A DNA stretch of 64,000 nucleotides from SSSZ01 sp016790965 (GTDB lineage Bacteria; Pseudomonadota; Gammaproteobacteria; Burkholderiales; Rhodocyclaceae): assembly GCA_016790965.1 (NCBI GenBank), contig JAEUNZ010000025.1, forward strand, positions 1-64,000, written 5' to 3'. Below the pieces are notes generated by a model that had not been told where the DNA came from, made no database searches, and was given only the letters and a program-made list of their open reading frames with translations. This document shows, one piece after another, positions 1-9,024 of this stretch; within the stretch, counting starts at the first letter, position 1, and every line of letters begins with the position of its first letter. The position numbers and the translations under genes are program-made.

Positions 1-243
1 GCCCGGTCGCCAAAGGTCGTAGTCCTGGCTCCTTGACCGATGGGGTTCGCACGGATAAGCCTGGAGCGGACGGGCTGTCACCGTGGGTGCGGGCAAAGCG
101 CAATGAATACGCCCAGTGCCCGTCCCGCTGACTACCAAAGGAACTTCCACAAGGCAGGGGCGCTTCCGGTTCTGGGCGCGCAGCCAAGGTACTCCCGAAC
201 GGCAGCCGCGGTCAATTCGGAATACCTATTTTGCGAAACAGAT
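1..243. other. no recognisable gene
   Basis: I see no coding frame, RNA gene or repeat that I can support here. Short open frames on both strands look like noise. By context the stretch belongs to the integrative island whose left end is outside the window. Confidence 0.4.
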
Positions 244-590
244 TCAGCTTTCCCGGCCCATATCACCAAGCGGATCAAGGCACAACTTGTCTAGCCTCCG
301 ATTCACCCGCCGCATTCTTTCGGCCATGCCCGCCCATGACGCACTGGCGAGAGCATCATCATGGTCGGCTTTCAGCCGCGCAAAAATGCGCCATTGCATC
401 CCCTTGGGTTTGCCCCCTTCCGGATTCGCTATCCCGGCTTCCCATCCGAGCCGCTGTCTGATGGTGTCAGCCCGCCGCATCGCTCGATCATCTTCCGTTT
501 CCCGCTGGCACTGAAAGGCCACCTTGTTACAGTGCCGACAGGCGAAGATCGAACCGCTGAAAAGAATTGCCGCACGCCGCCCGGCCGTGG
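244..590 (-). pseudogene. C-terminal remnant of a zinc-ribbon hypothetical protein
   Basis: The minus-strand frame reads GRRAAILF, then FACRHCNKVAFQ, then QRETEDDRAMRRAD, then RLGWEAGI and KPKGMQWR. I recognise this as the second half of a small hypothetical family common in phages and integrative elements, with a CRHC half zinc ribbon and an RRADxIRxRLGW helix. The usual N-terminal half (about 80 residues) is absent. The frame can only start at a GTG inside the domain (about 522), and an in-frame TAG lies just upstream at 600-602. The 5' part was apparently lost when this piece was joined to the 3' part of the polyvalent gene now found beyond 9042, before the transposon at 599 inserted. Function unknown. 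Confidence 0.55.
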
Positions 591-598
591 AAAAGTTC
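591..598. repeat. target-site duplication, left copy (AAAAGTTC)
   Basis: The 8 bases AAAAGTTC directly outside the left inverted repeat are identical to 9042-9049 directly outside the right one. Eight-base duplications are typical of the ISL3 family. Confidence 0.9.
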
Positions 599-627
599 GG
601 CTATCTGCATTCTGAGGTTGGATGCCT
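599..627 (+). repeat. left terminal inverted repeat of the transposon
   Basis: It pairs with the minus strand of 9041-9013 in one ungapped register with mismatches at 605, 610, 614, 615, 623 and 624. A further 10-base match, TGGTTGAAAC at 671-680, pairs in the same register with 8969-8960. Confidence 0.88.
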
Positions 628-673
628 CTCAGCAACAGTGTAGAGAGAGTAAGCCGTTTTGTGCAAGAACTGG

Positions 674-701
674 TTGAAACCGTTTTTCGGTGTGATATGC
701 T
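674..701 (+). promoter_or_regulatory. putative sigma-70 promoter of the hsdM operon
   Basis: TTGAAA (674-679), a 16-base spacer and TATGCT (696-701) lie 30 bases before the hsdM ATG. The -35 hexamer lies inside the subterminal repeat TGGTTGAAAC (671-680), which is a likely transposase-binding site. Transposase binding there could repress the operon. This is inference from position only. Confidence 0.5.
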
Positions 702-731
702 GTTTCGTGCAAACTAAGGTTGGAGCACGAT

Positions 732-2750
732 ATGGCAGAACTGGCAGGATCAGGAGCATCGCTGGCGGACTTCATTTGGAAGAACGCCGAGGACTTGTGG
801 GGCGACTTCAGGCACACGGACTTTGGCAAGGTCATCTTGCCCTTCACGTTGCTTCGCCGACTCGAATGCGTCCTTGAGAAATCACGCCAGGAAGTGCGCG
901 ACGCGCATGCCGCACACAAGGAGTCCGGCATCGATCTCGATCTGATCCTTCGCCAGACCACGCGCTACCCCTTCTACAACACGTCGGAATACGAACTCGC
1001 AACATTGGGCGGCACCAAAACCCGCCAGAACCTTCAGGACTACATCGCGCACTTCTCCGACAACGCGCGAATCATCTTCGAGCAATTCGACTTCACGAAT
1101 ACCGTCATTCGCCTCGACAAGGCTGGCGTGCTATTCAAGATTTGCAAGAACTTCGCGGCGGTCGACCTGCATCCGAACGTAGTGCCGGACCGCGTAATGA
1201 GCAACCTCTATGAGCATCTGATCCGTCGTTTCGGGGCCGCGGTCAATGAGGGTGCCGAGGACTTCATGACGCCACGCGACGTGGTGCATCTGGCCACGTC
1301 GCTGCTGCTCGACCCTGACGACGAACTGTTCGAGGCCAATCCCGGCCTGATTCGAACCCTGTACGACCCAACCTGCGGCACGGGCGGTTTCCTCAGTGAT
1401 GCGATGAATCATGTGGCCGACTACGGCAACCGCTTCAAGGTGCCCCCGGTTCTCATTCCTCATGGACAGGAACTTGAACCTGAAACCCATGCCGTCTGTT
1501 TGACCGGCATGCTGTTGCGGACACTCGAATCCGATCCGGGGCGCGATCTGTCGAAGAACATCAAATTGGGCAGCACCCTGTCCAATGACCAGTTCCCAAA
1601 CGACCGATTCCACTACGGCCTTTCCAATCCTCCCTTCGGCAAGAAGTGGGAGAAGGACTCGGAGGCCGTCAATACCGAATACACCGAGAAAGGCTACGAC
1701 GGTCGCTTTGGCCCCGGCCTGCCGCGCATCAACGACGGCTCGATGCTGTTCCTGCTGCACCTGGCCAGCAAGCTGGAGCTTCCAGAGCATGGAGGCGGTC
1801 GTGCCGCCATCGTCCTGTCTGGCTCCCCCTTGTTCAACGGTGGTGCAGGTTCCGGAGAATCCGAAATCCGCCGCTGGCTGCTGGAACAAGACTTGGTGGA
1901 CGCCATCGTCGCTCTGCCAGCCGAAATCTTCTTCCGTACCGGCATCGGCACCTATCTCTGGGTGCTATCGAACAAGAAGCCGAAAAACCGCCGGGGCAAG
2001 GTTCAACTGATCAACGCCACGGACCTTTGGACCTCGATCAAGAACGAAGGCAACAAGCGCCGAATCATCAGCGATGACCAGATGCGGCAGATCGTCGATG
2101 TCTATGCTGCTGCTGAAGATGGCGAAATCAGTCGCATGCTCGACTACCGCCGGTTCGGCTATCGCCGTATCCGCGCACTGCGTCCTTTGCGCATGTCTCT
2201 GCACGTCAACGCCGAAACGATGGCCCGGCTCATAGAAGAAAAGGCTTGGGCCAAGCTCACGCCGGAAAGCCAGGCCGCGTGGCAACGGGCCTTGAAGCCG
2301 CACATGGATTCGACACACCCGTTTGCCTGGGCCGAATCCTTTGCGGACGAGACCGCCAAGAAGAATGCCGCCATCGGAAAGGTTGGCAAGCCGTTCATCA
2401 AGGCGCTGATCAGTGCCTTCGGTATTCGCGATCCGGAAGGCGAACCGGTTATTGATGCGGATGGCAACGTGGTTGCGGACAGTGATCTGACGGACTACGA
2501 AAACGTGCCGTTCCTTGAGGACATCAACGACTATTTCGCTCGCGAGGTGCTGCCCCACGTTCCGGACGCATGGATAGACGAGTCCTACGTCGACAAGAAA
2601 GACAAGGGTGTCGGCATTGTTGGCTGCGAGATTAATTTCAACCGCTTCTTCTACAAGTACAAGGCACCGCCGAAACTGGAAGACATTGACCGCGAGTTGA
2701 AGCGCGTCGAGGCCGAGATTGCGGCGCTACTGGGTGAGGTCACGGAGTGA
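732..2750 (+). CDS. hsdM: type I restriction-modification DNA methyltransferase subunit HsdM
   Basis: This is the N6-adenine methyltransferase subunit; with HsdS it methylates the recognition site, and both join HsdR in the restriction complex. The protein is about 672 aa. It has an N-terminal HsdM helical domain (LADFIWKNAEDLWGDF near residue 12), the SAM-binding motif PTCGTGGF (about 212-219) and the catalytic NPPF (about 298-301). I chose the ATG at 732 because GGAG at 722-725 is correctly spaced; a TTG at 720 is in frame but lacks such a site. The stop overlaps the next ORF by 4 bases (GTGA). It is the first gene of the transposon-borne operon. No disabling change is visible. Confidence 0.95.
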   Translation: MAELAGSGASLADFIWKNAEDLWGDFRHTDFGKVILPFTLLRRLECVLEKSRQEVRDAHAAHKESGIDLDLILRQTTRYPFYNTSEYELATLGGTKTRQNLQDYIAHFSDNARIIFEQFDFTNTVIRLDKAGVLFKICKNFAAVDLHPNVVPDRVMSNLYEHLIRRFGAAVNEGAEDFMTPRDVVHLATSLLLDPDDELFEANPGLIRTLYDPTCGTGGFLSDAMNHVADYGNRFKVPPVLIPHGQELEPETHAVCLTGMLLRTLESDPGRDLSKNIKLGSTLSNDQFPNDRFHYGLSNPPFGKKWEKDSEAVNTEYTEKGYDGRFGPGLPRINDGSMLFLLHLASKLELPEHGGGRAAIVLSGSPLFNGGAGSGESEIRRWLLEQDLVDAIVALPAEIFFRTGIGTYLWVLSNKKPKNRRGKVQLINATDLWTSIKNEGNKRRIISDDQMRQIVDVYAAAEDGEISRMLDYRRFGYRRIRALRPLRMSLHVNAETMARLIEEKAWAKLTPESQAAWQRALKPHMDSTHPFAWAESFADETAKKNAAIGKVGKPFIKALISAFGIRDPEGEPVIDADGNVVADSDLTDYENVPFLEDINDYFAREVLPHVPDAWIDESYVDKKDKGVGIVGCEINFNRFFYKYKAPPKLEDIDRELKRVEAEIAALLGEVTE

Positions 2751-3037
2751 CAGTTTGGATTCTGAACCTTGAGCATCCCGATCAGCCGCTGAGTGCTGAA
2801 GTGCGTGAACTGAGGTATGAACCTGCTAGCGGGGCATTTTCAATGGCTCGCCCGATTGGAGATGACTGGCTCCAAAGAATTGTTCATATCCAAGAGCCTC
2901 CACCGGACCTGTTTCATCAATCCGGGGGGAAGACCGTGGTTGTCTTTAACAGCAGCGCGGTTGCCTCGGAGTTTCTGTCCTGGCTGAAAGCTGCCGATGC
3001 TGAAGCGGATCATGGCTTCAGGACGATGAGGGGCTGA
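2747..3037 (+). CDS. small hypothetical protein between hsdM and hsdS
   Basis: A 96-aa protein that starts with GTG overlapping the hsdM stop (GTGA) and ends one base before the hsdS ATG, so it is built into the operon by translational coupling. The sequence is slightly acidic with no signal peptide or membrane segment; it contains VWILNLEH, DDWLQRIVHI and KTVVVFNSS. I do not recognise a family. Its position suggests an accessory of the type I system, perhaps a modulator of specificity or restriction, but nothing in the sequence shows that. The tight spacing on both sides and the normal composition argue that it is a real gene. Confidence 0.75.
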   Translation: MTVWILNLEHPDQPLSAEVRELRYEPASGAFSMARPIGDDWLQRIVHIQEPPPDLFHQSGGKTVVVFNSSAVASEFLSWLKAADAEADHGFRTMRG

Positions 3038-3038
3038 G

Positions 3039-4400
3039 ATGAGCCACTACAAGCCCTATCCGGCCTACAAGGAATCCGGCGTCGAGTGGATTGGAAACGT
3101 TCCACAACATTGGGCGGTAATGCATCTCGGCAAACTCGCCACCGACAGGTGCGACGGTCCATTTGGCAGCGGCCTGAAATCGGAGCATTACGAAACTGAT
3201 GGTGTTCGAGTCATCCGACTTCAAAACATCGGCTGGGCTTCGTTCAAAGGCGACGATGCCGTCTTCATTTCGCATGACCATTGGTCGAAAACGCTCAGAA
3301 GCGGGCACGCCGTAAAGCCCAATGACGTTCTGATCGCCGGACTCGGCGACCAGAATAACCCTCTTGGGCGTGCATGTGTCGCACCCACCGATCTCGGCGA
3401 TGCCTTGGTTAAGGCTGACTGCTATCGATTTCGATTGCATCGGAATCGAGTAGTGCCGCAGTTCGTTGCTCTGGCACTCTCAGCCACTGCCACGGCAGAG
3501 TGCGGGTCTATGGCAACAGGGGCTACCCGTGATCGCTTGAATTTGGAATTAGCGAGCGTGCGACGCGTACCTCTTCCCCCGCATGAGGAGCAGCGGGCCA
3601 TCGTCAAGGTTCTTGATCGCGAAACCGCCCGCATCGACGCCCTAATCGCCAAGAAGACCGAATTCATCGAACTACTGGCCAAGAAGCGCCAAGCGCTCAT
3701 CACGCATGCCGTCACCAAGGGGCTGAACCCCAAGGCAACGATGAAGGATTCAAGCGTGGAGTGGATTGGGGAGGTGCCGGAGCATTGGAACGTAGTTCAG
3801 GTGCGCCACGTTGCAAGGCTCGGATCTGGTCACACTCCGAGTAGATCGCGCCCGGACTGGTGGGAGGATTGTTACATCCCCTGGTTCACGCTTGCTGATA
3901 TTTGGCAGGTACGCCGGGAGGGACGGAGATACATTTTTGAGACGGAAGAGACGGTCAGCGATCTGGGAATCGCAAATTCGTCGGCAACCGTTCATCCGGC
4001 CGGGTCAGTAGTGCTTTCACGGACTGCTTCAGTTGGATTCCCGGCAATTATGGGATGCGACATGGCTACGTCGCAGGACTTTGCTGTCTGGCGCTGTGGC
4101 AAACGACTTCACAATGAGTTCCTGTATCTGGTCCTTCTCGGGATGAAACAAGAACTGTCTTGCCTGATGATCGGCTCAACGCACAAGACCATTTACATGC
4201 CTGATATTGAGGCGTTCAGGATGCCTCTTCCATCTGTGGATGAGCAGAAGGCGATTGTTGAGCACGTCGATACCGAGACCAAGCGAATTGACAGACTGGC
4301 TGAATTGACGACAACAAGCATCGACCTTCTCAAGAAACGCCGTTCCGCCCTCATTACCGCCGCCGTCACCGGCCAAATCGACCTCCGGGAGTCCGCATGA
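3039..4400 (+). CDS. hsdS: type I restriction-modification specificity subunit HsdS
   Basis: The 453-aa target-recognition subunit has the usual two-half layout. Each half opens with VEWIGxVPxHW (about residues 15-25 and 239-249), followed by a variable target recognition domain. Each half closes with a conserved helical spacer: PLPPHEEQRAIV with DRETARIDALI, and PLPSVDEQKAIV with DTETKRIDRL. These spacers set the gap between the two half-sites. Both halves appear complete, so a bipartite target is expected; the specificity cannot be read from the sequence. The ATG follows the small ORF by one base, with GAGGGG upstream as ribosome site. The stop overlaps the hsdR start by 4 bases (ATGA). Confidence 0.95.
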   Translation: MSHYKPYPAYKESGVEWIGNVPQHWAVMHLGKLATDRCDGPFGSGLKSEHYETDGVRVIRLQNIGWASFKGDDAVFISHDHWSKTLRSGHAVKPNDVLIAGLGDQNNPLGRACVAPTDLGDALVKADCYRFRLHRNRVVPQFVALALSATATAECGSMATGATRDRLNLELASVRRVPLPPHEEQRAIVKVLDRETARIDALIAKKTEFIELLAKKRQALITHAVTKGLNPKATMKDSSVEWIGEVPEHWNVVQVRHVARLGSGHTPSRSRPDWWEDCYIPWFTLADIWQVRREGRRYIFETEETVSDLGIANSSATVHPAGSVVLSRTASVGFPAIMGCDMATSQDFAVWRCGKRLHNEFLYLVLLGMKQELSCLMIGSTHKTIYMPDIEAFRMPLPSVDEQKAIVEHVDTETKRIDRLAELTTTSIDLLKKRRSALITAAVTGQIDLRESA

Positions 4401-7400
4401 CCGCCTCCGCCCACCAAGAGAAGCATTTCGAGGATTACGTTGTCAGCAGGCTGAAGGCGCAGGGCTGGAAGGTTGGCGACAACAAGCATTACGACACCGA
4501 ATATGCCCTCTACGTCGATGACCTGATCACGTGGCTAAAGGACTCCGGTCAGGGCGAAAAATGGGCCAAGCTTCAGAAAGACAACGGCGAGCGTGCCCGC
4601 GAGGTGCTTATGGACCGGCTCGCCAAGGCGTTGGAGACTCACGGCACCGTCCAGTTGCTGCGCAACGGTTTCTCAATTGCCGGCTGTGGCCATATCGATC
4701 TGTCCGAAGCAGCCCCTGAAGACAAGCGCAACGAGACGGTGCTGAAACGCTACGCGGCGAACATCCTGCGCATGGTGCCCCAACTCAAGTACCACCCGTC
4801 CCGCGAGCTGGCCATCGATCTCGTCCTGTTCATCAACGGCATCCCCGTCGCCACGGTGGAACTCAAGACAGATTTCACCCAGTCGGCAGAAGCGGCGATG
4901 GATCAGTATCGTACCGACCGGATTCCATTCGACCCCAAGACCAAGCGCCGCGAGCCGTTGCTGACGTTCAAGCGAGGGGCCATCGTTCACTTCGCCATGT
5001 CCGACTCGGACATTCAGATGACGACGAAGCTCGATGGTGAGAACACTCGTTTCTTGCCGTTCAATCAGGGTAACGACGGGCATGCCGGCAACCCCGCGCG
5101 CAAGGACAAGGAATACCCGGTCGCCTACTTTTGGGAATCGATCTGTCAGCGCGATGCCTGGCTGCGCATCTTCCACAGCTTCGTCTATGTAGAAAAGAAG
5201 GATGTCGTCGACCTGAAGGGCAACTGGTCCAAGAAGGAAACCCTGATCTTCCCGCGCTACCACCAGTGGGAATCAGTCAACGCCATGATCGCGGATTCCC
5301 GCGCCAATGGCCCCGGCATGCAGTACCTGGCCGACCAAAGCGCAGGCTCCGGCAAGACCAGCACCATTTCCTGGACTGCCCACGATCTGGTCAAGTTGCG
5401 CCGCGACAACGGCGAGGCCATCTTCAACAGCGTCATCATCGTGACGGACCGGAATGTGCTGGACAGCCAGCTTCAGGATGCCGTCAGGCAGATCGACCAC
5501 CAGTTTGGCGTGATTGCTGCCATTGACCGGCAGAAATCATCGAAGTCGAAGAGCAAGCAACTGGCTGAAGCGCTGATGGCCGGCACGCCGATCATTGTCG
5601 TGACCATCCAGACCTTCCCCTTTGCGATGGAAGCCATCGTCACGGAGAAGGGGCTGAAGGACAAAAGCTTTGCCGTCATCATCGACGAAGCGCACAACTC
5701 GCAGACCGGCTCGACGGCGGCCAAGCTCCAGACTGCGCTTTCTCTGAGCGGCAAGGGCAAGATGTCCTCCCTGACCGTGGAAGAACTGCTAGAGCAGCTT
5801 CAGAAGTCCCGTGCCCGCCCGAAAAACATCAGCTACTACGCTTTCACGGGCACGCCCAAGCACGCCACGCTGATGCTGTTTGGGCGTCCGGCCGATCCAA
5901 CACGACCCCCATCCAAGGACAACCTGCCTCAGCCCTTCCGTCGCTACCCCATGCGACAGGCCATCGAGGAAGGATTCATTCTCGACGTGCTAAAGGGCTA
6001 CGTTCCCTACAAGACTGCCTTCAATCTCGCCAAACAGGTTGAGGACAGCAAGCGAGTCAGCGGCAAGGCGGCCAAGCGTGCGCTGGCCCAATGGATGTCC
6101 CTGCATCCGACCAACGTCACCCAGAAGGTGCAATTCATCGTTGAGCACTTCAGCAAGAACATCGCCCACCGGCTCGATGGCAAGGCCAAGGCCATGGTGG
6201 TGACGAGTTCCCGCGCCGCTGCCATACGCTACAAGCGGGGATTCGATAGCTATATCAAGAAACACCCCGAGCACGCTGGCATCCGATCTCTGGTGGCCTT
6301 CTCAGGCAAGATGACCGGTAAGCAGGTGATGCATGCCGACGACGAGCGCATCGGCGGTGAGCTGTTCATCGTTGATGAAGGCGAGGAGTTCACGGAAACC
6401 AGCATGAACCCCGATGTCGCTGGCCAGGACTTGCGGCGTGCCTTTGACCGCCCCGAGTACCGGGTCATGCTGGTGGCGGACAAGTTCCAGACCGGCTTTG
6501 ACCAGCCCAAGCTGGTCGGGATGTATGTCGACAAGAAGATCGCCAATGACGTGGAAATCGTCCAGACCTTCTCCCGCCTCAACCGAACGGCTCCCGGCAA
6601 GGATGAAGTGTTCATCATCGATTTTGTGAATGACCCGGAGACTGTCCGGCAGGCATTTGCCAAATACGATGACGGCGCGGTCATCGACGACATTCAGGAC
6701 TTGAACGTCGTCTACGAGATCAAGGAACAACTGGACGGCCAGGGGCTTTATGAAGCTGATGATCTGGAGAGCTTCAAGGAAGCCCGCTTCAAGACCATCC
6801 GCGACATCACGAATGCTCAGGAGCCCCAGCACAAGGCCCTGTATGCCGCCACAGAGCGTCCGACGCGCCTCTTCAACCAGCGGCTGAAGATGCTGCGGGA
6901 AGGGGTCGAAACCTGGGAAGCGGCGTTCGAGAAGGCCCGCAAGCAGGGCAACAAGGATGGCATGCAGGCGGCAGACCACCACCGCCATGAATTCGGCGAC
7001 CAGATCAGGACGCTGATGGGGTTCAAGTCGAGTTTGGGCCGTTTCTGCCGCACGTACGCGTATGTCGCGCAGTTGATCGATCTGGGCGATCCGGCGCTGG
7101 AGAACTTCGCCGCCTTCGCCAAGTTGCTCCAAAAGCGTCTCGATGGTGAACCGCCGGAATCAGTCGACCTGAAGGGATTGGTACTCACCGGGTTCGACAT
7201 CAAGCAAAAGGAAGATACCCCTGACGAGGATGCCGATAAGCCTGTCCTGAAGCCTATTGGCCCCGGCGGACTGACGCGCATTGGCGACGATCCGCACTAC
7301 GTCACAGAGATCATTGACCGGCTGAACCGGCTGTTCGGCAATGCCACGCCATTGCGGGACCAGGCGACCTTCGTCAACCACATCGTCTCCATCGCCAAGG

Positions 7401-7630
7401 AGAACGATGTCGTGGTTGCGCAGGTGGAGAACAACACCCGTGAGCAGGCGCTAAAAGGCAACCTGCCAGGGGCGGTACAACAGGGCGTAGTCCGTGCGCT
7501 CAGTTCCCATCAGAAATTGGCGACGCTGGTTCTGAAGTCGGATCGGCAGGCGATGTCCGCCCTGACCGATGTGATTTACGAACTGCTGCGTAACAACCGA
7601 ACCATCGACGTGGACGATCTGGATGTTTGA
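4397..7630 (+). CDS. hsdR: type I restriction endonuclease subunit HsdR
   Basis: A 1,077-aa motor and nuclease subunit that translocates DNA with ATP and cuts at a distance from unmethylated sites. In order: an N-terminal PD-(D/E)xK nuclease region with the ELK motif (VATVELKTDF, about residue 153), Walker A in QSAGSGKTST (about 313-322), the DEAH box in VIIDEAHNSQ (about 427), a second RecA-like lobe, and helicase motif VI in QTFSRLNRT (about 725), then a C-terminal helical domain for assembly. Length is normal and all key residues are present, so the enzyme looks active. The last 8 bases overlap the start of the transposase gene, which is unusual for an R-M operon. Confidence 0.95.
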   Translation: MTASAHQEKHFEDYVVSRLKAQGWKVGDNKHYDTEYALYVDDLITWLKDSGQGEKWAKLQKDNGERAREVLMDRLAKALETHGTVQLLRNGFSIAGCGHIDLSEAAPEDKRNETVLKRYAANILRMVPQLKYHPSRELAIDLVLFINGIPVATVELKTDFTQSAEAAMDQYRTDRIPFDPKTKRREPLLTFKRGAIVHFAMSDSDIQMTTKLDGENTRFLPFNQGNDGHAGNPARKDKEYPVAYFWESICQRDAWLRIFHSFVYVEKKDVVDLKGNWSKKETLIFPRYHQWESVNAMIADSRANGPGMQYLADQSAGSGKTSTISWTAHDLVKLRRDNGEAIFNSVIIVTDRNVLDSQLQDAVRQIDHQFGVIAAIDRQKSSKSKSKQLAEALMAGTPIIVVTIQTFPFAMEAIVTEKGLKDKSFAVIIDEAHNSQTGSTAAKLQTALSLSGKGKMSSLTVEELLEQLQKSRARPKNISYYAFTGTPKHATLMLFGRPADPTRPPSKDNLPQPFRRYPMRQAIEEGFILDVLKGYVPYKTAFNLAKQVEDSKRVSGKAAKRALAQWMSLHPTNVTQKVQFIVEHFSKNIAHRLDGKAKAMVVTSSRAAAIRYKRGFDSYIKKHPEHAGIRSLVAFSGKMTGKQVMHADDERIGGELFIVDEGEEFTETSMNPDVAGQDLRRAFDRPEYRVMLVADKFQTGFDQPKLVGMYVDKKIANDVEIVQTFSRLNRTAPGKDEVFIIDFVNDPETVRQAFAKYDDGAVIDDIQDLNVVYEIKEQLDGQGLYEADDLESFKEARFKTIRDITNAQEPQHKALYAATERPTRLFNQRLKMLREGVETWEAAFEKARKQGNKDGMQAADHHRHEFGDQIRTLMGFKSSLGRFCRTYAYVAQLIDLGDPALENFAAFAKLLQKRLDGEPPESVDLKGLVLTGFDIKQKEDTPDEDADKPVLKPIGPGGLTRIGDDPHYVTEIIDRLNRLFGNATPLRDQATFVNHIVSIAKENDVVVAQVENNTREQALKGNLPGAVQQGVVRALSSHQKLATLVLKSDRQAMSALTDVIYELLRNNRTIDVDDLDV

Positions 7631-8906
7631 TCTCCTAAGACTGCCAGGCGTCAAGCCGGTCGATCTACGGACGGGCAGCAACAGAATCACCATTGTTGCC
7701 GAGGTCGTCGATGACAACCCACCGCTATGCGAGGGGTGCGGCAGGCCAATGTATCGTCATGGCAAGCGTAAGAACACGTTTGCCGATACTCTGATGGAAA
7801 TGCAGCCTGTCCGGCTGGAGGTAGAACGGCCACGCTACCGCTGCGATGTGTGCAAGTGCATGGCGGTGCCTGATCTGGCATTCCTTGACGAGCGCCGCCG
7901 TGCCACGAAGCGTCTCGTTGATGTCGTTCGTGAGCGTTTCCTTGGCACGACATTTCACGACATGGCTGACCATACCGGGCTATCGGTGAATTCGGTCAAG
8001 AACATTGCCCTAGACATGATTGCGGAGCTTGATCGCACCGTCCGCTACGAAACCCCGGTCATTCTCGGAATCGACGAGGTGAATCTGGCGGGAGGCATGC
8101 GCTGCGTCCTCGCCAACCTGGCGACCAACAACGTGTTCGACATGCTGCCTGAGAGGACGCAGGACCACCTGAAGCCCTTCTTCAGGAACTTGCGCGACCG
8201 GGAACGCGTGGAATGGGTCTGTACCGACATGTGGCGGCCGTTCAAGCGCTCGTTCGCCAAATACCTGCCCAACGCAAAGCTGGTGATCGACAAGTTCCAT
8301 GTGCTCAAAGCCGCCTCGGAAGCGCTGGAGACAGAGCGCAAGATTTGTCAGGCGCAACTGAGCAAGAACCAGCGCATTCACGTCAAGAAGTCGATTCGCT
8401 GGATTACCCTGAAACGCCCCCAGAACCTCACAGAGGAAGAACAGGACGCTCTGGCTGAGGTGCGGCGGTCCTTCCCAGCCATCGCGGAAGCGTATGACTT
8501 CAAGGAGATGTTCTACCGGATTTACGATGATCCGAACGTCGACTCCGCCAAGCATGCTTTCGAGGCGTGGGAGAACTCTTTGCCCGACCAAGGACTGGAC
8601 GACTTCAAGAGGCTCGCCAAGACCGTTCACAACCACTACGACGACATCTTCATGTACTGGAATTCGCCGGTACGGATCACCAACGCCTACACCGAATGCC
8701 TGAATGGCCTGACCAAGCTCGCCAACAGGATGGGGCGCGGTTACAGCTACGAGATCATTCGGGCCAAGGTGCTGTACGCGAAGTACGCCCGGAAGGTGGG
8801 TAGTGGCGTCAGAATTGCCGCAGTGTCTGGCAACCAGCAGACAGTTGAATATGGGCCGCATATCCCGACTCTGGTCGAGAGTGCCGAGTCGGGTGATCTG
8901 GACTGA
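7623..8906 (+). CDS. tnp: ISL3-family transposase
   Basis: A full-length 427-aa DDE transposase. The N-terminal zinc-finger region has CEGCGRPMYRHG and YRCDVCKC, followed by an HTH region (about 105-130). The catalytic acids lie in GIDEVNL (about 150), CTDMWRPF (about 201) and NAYTECLNGL (about 357). The C-terminal NRMGRGYSYEIIRAKVLYAK block is typical of ISL3. The ATG at 7623 lies 8 bases inside hsdR, so the protein is probably made by translational coupling from the hsd transcript; no separate promoter or inverted repeat was seen between the two genes. It presumably acts on the ends at 599 and 9041. Confidence 0.95.
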   Translation: MFDLLRLPGVKPVDLRTGSNRITIVAEVVDDNPPLCEGCGRPMYRHGKRKNTFADTLMEMQPVRLEVERPRYRCDVCKCMAVPDLAFLDERRRATKRLVDVVRERFLGTTFHDMADHTGLSVNSVKNIALDMIAELDRTVRYETPVILGIDEVNLAGGMRCVLANLATNNVFDMLPERTQDHLKPFFRNLRDRERVEWVCTDMWRPFKRSFAKYLPNAKLVIDKFHVLKAASEALETERKICQAQLSKNQRIHVKKSIRWITLKRPQNLTEEEQDALAEVRRSFPAIAEAYDFKEMFYRIYDDPNVDSAKHAFEAWENSLPDQGLDDFKRLAKTVHNHYDDIFMYWNSPVRITNAYTECLNGLTKLANRMGRGYSYEIIRAKVLYAKYARKVGSGVRIAAVSGNQQTVEYGPHIPTLVESAESGDLD

Positions 8907-8913
8907 AAAGTCC

Positions 8914-9024
8914 GTTTCCAACCAAACAAGGGTTCCGTCGGATCATCACTTCGTGGCCAGTTTCAACCAAACCCGGTCTTACTCGAAACGGGTTTCCAAC
9001 CAACCAAATCTCAGGTTTCCAACC
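8914..9024. repeat. subterminal repeats at the right end of the transposon
   Basis: Four copies of a motif close to GTTTCCAACCAA occur after the transposase stop: 8914-8927, 8960-8972 (one base shorter), 8992-9005 and 9015-9024. The left end has related copies in the opposite orientation at 616-622, 671-680 and 718-724. Such arrays are usually transposase-binding sites. A 5-bp stem with a GAAA loop sits on the transposase stop (8900-8913). Confidence 0.7.
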
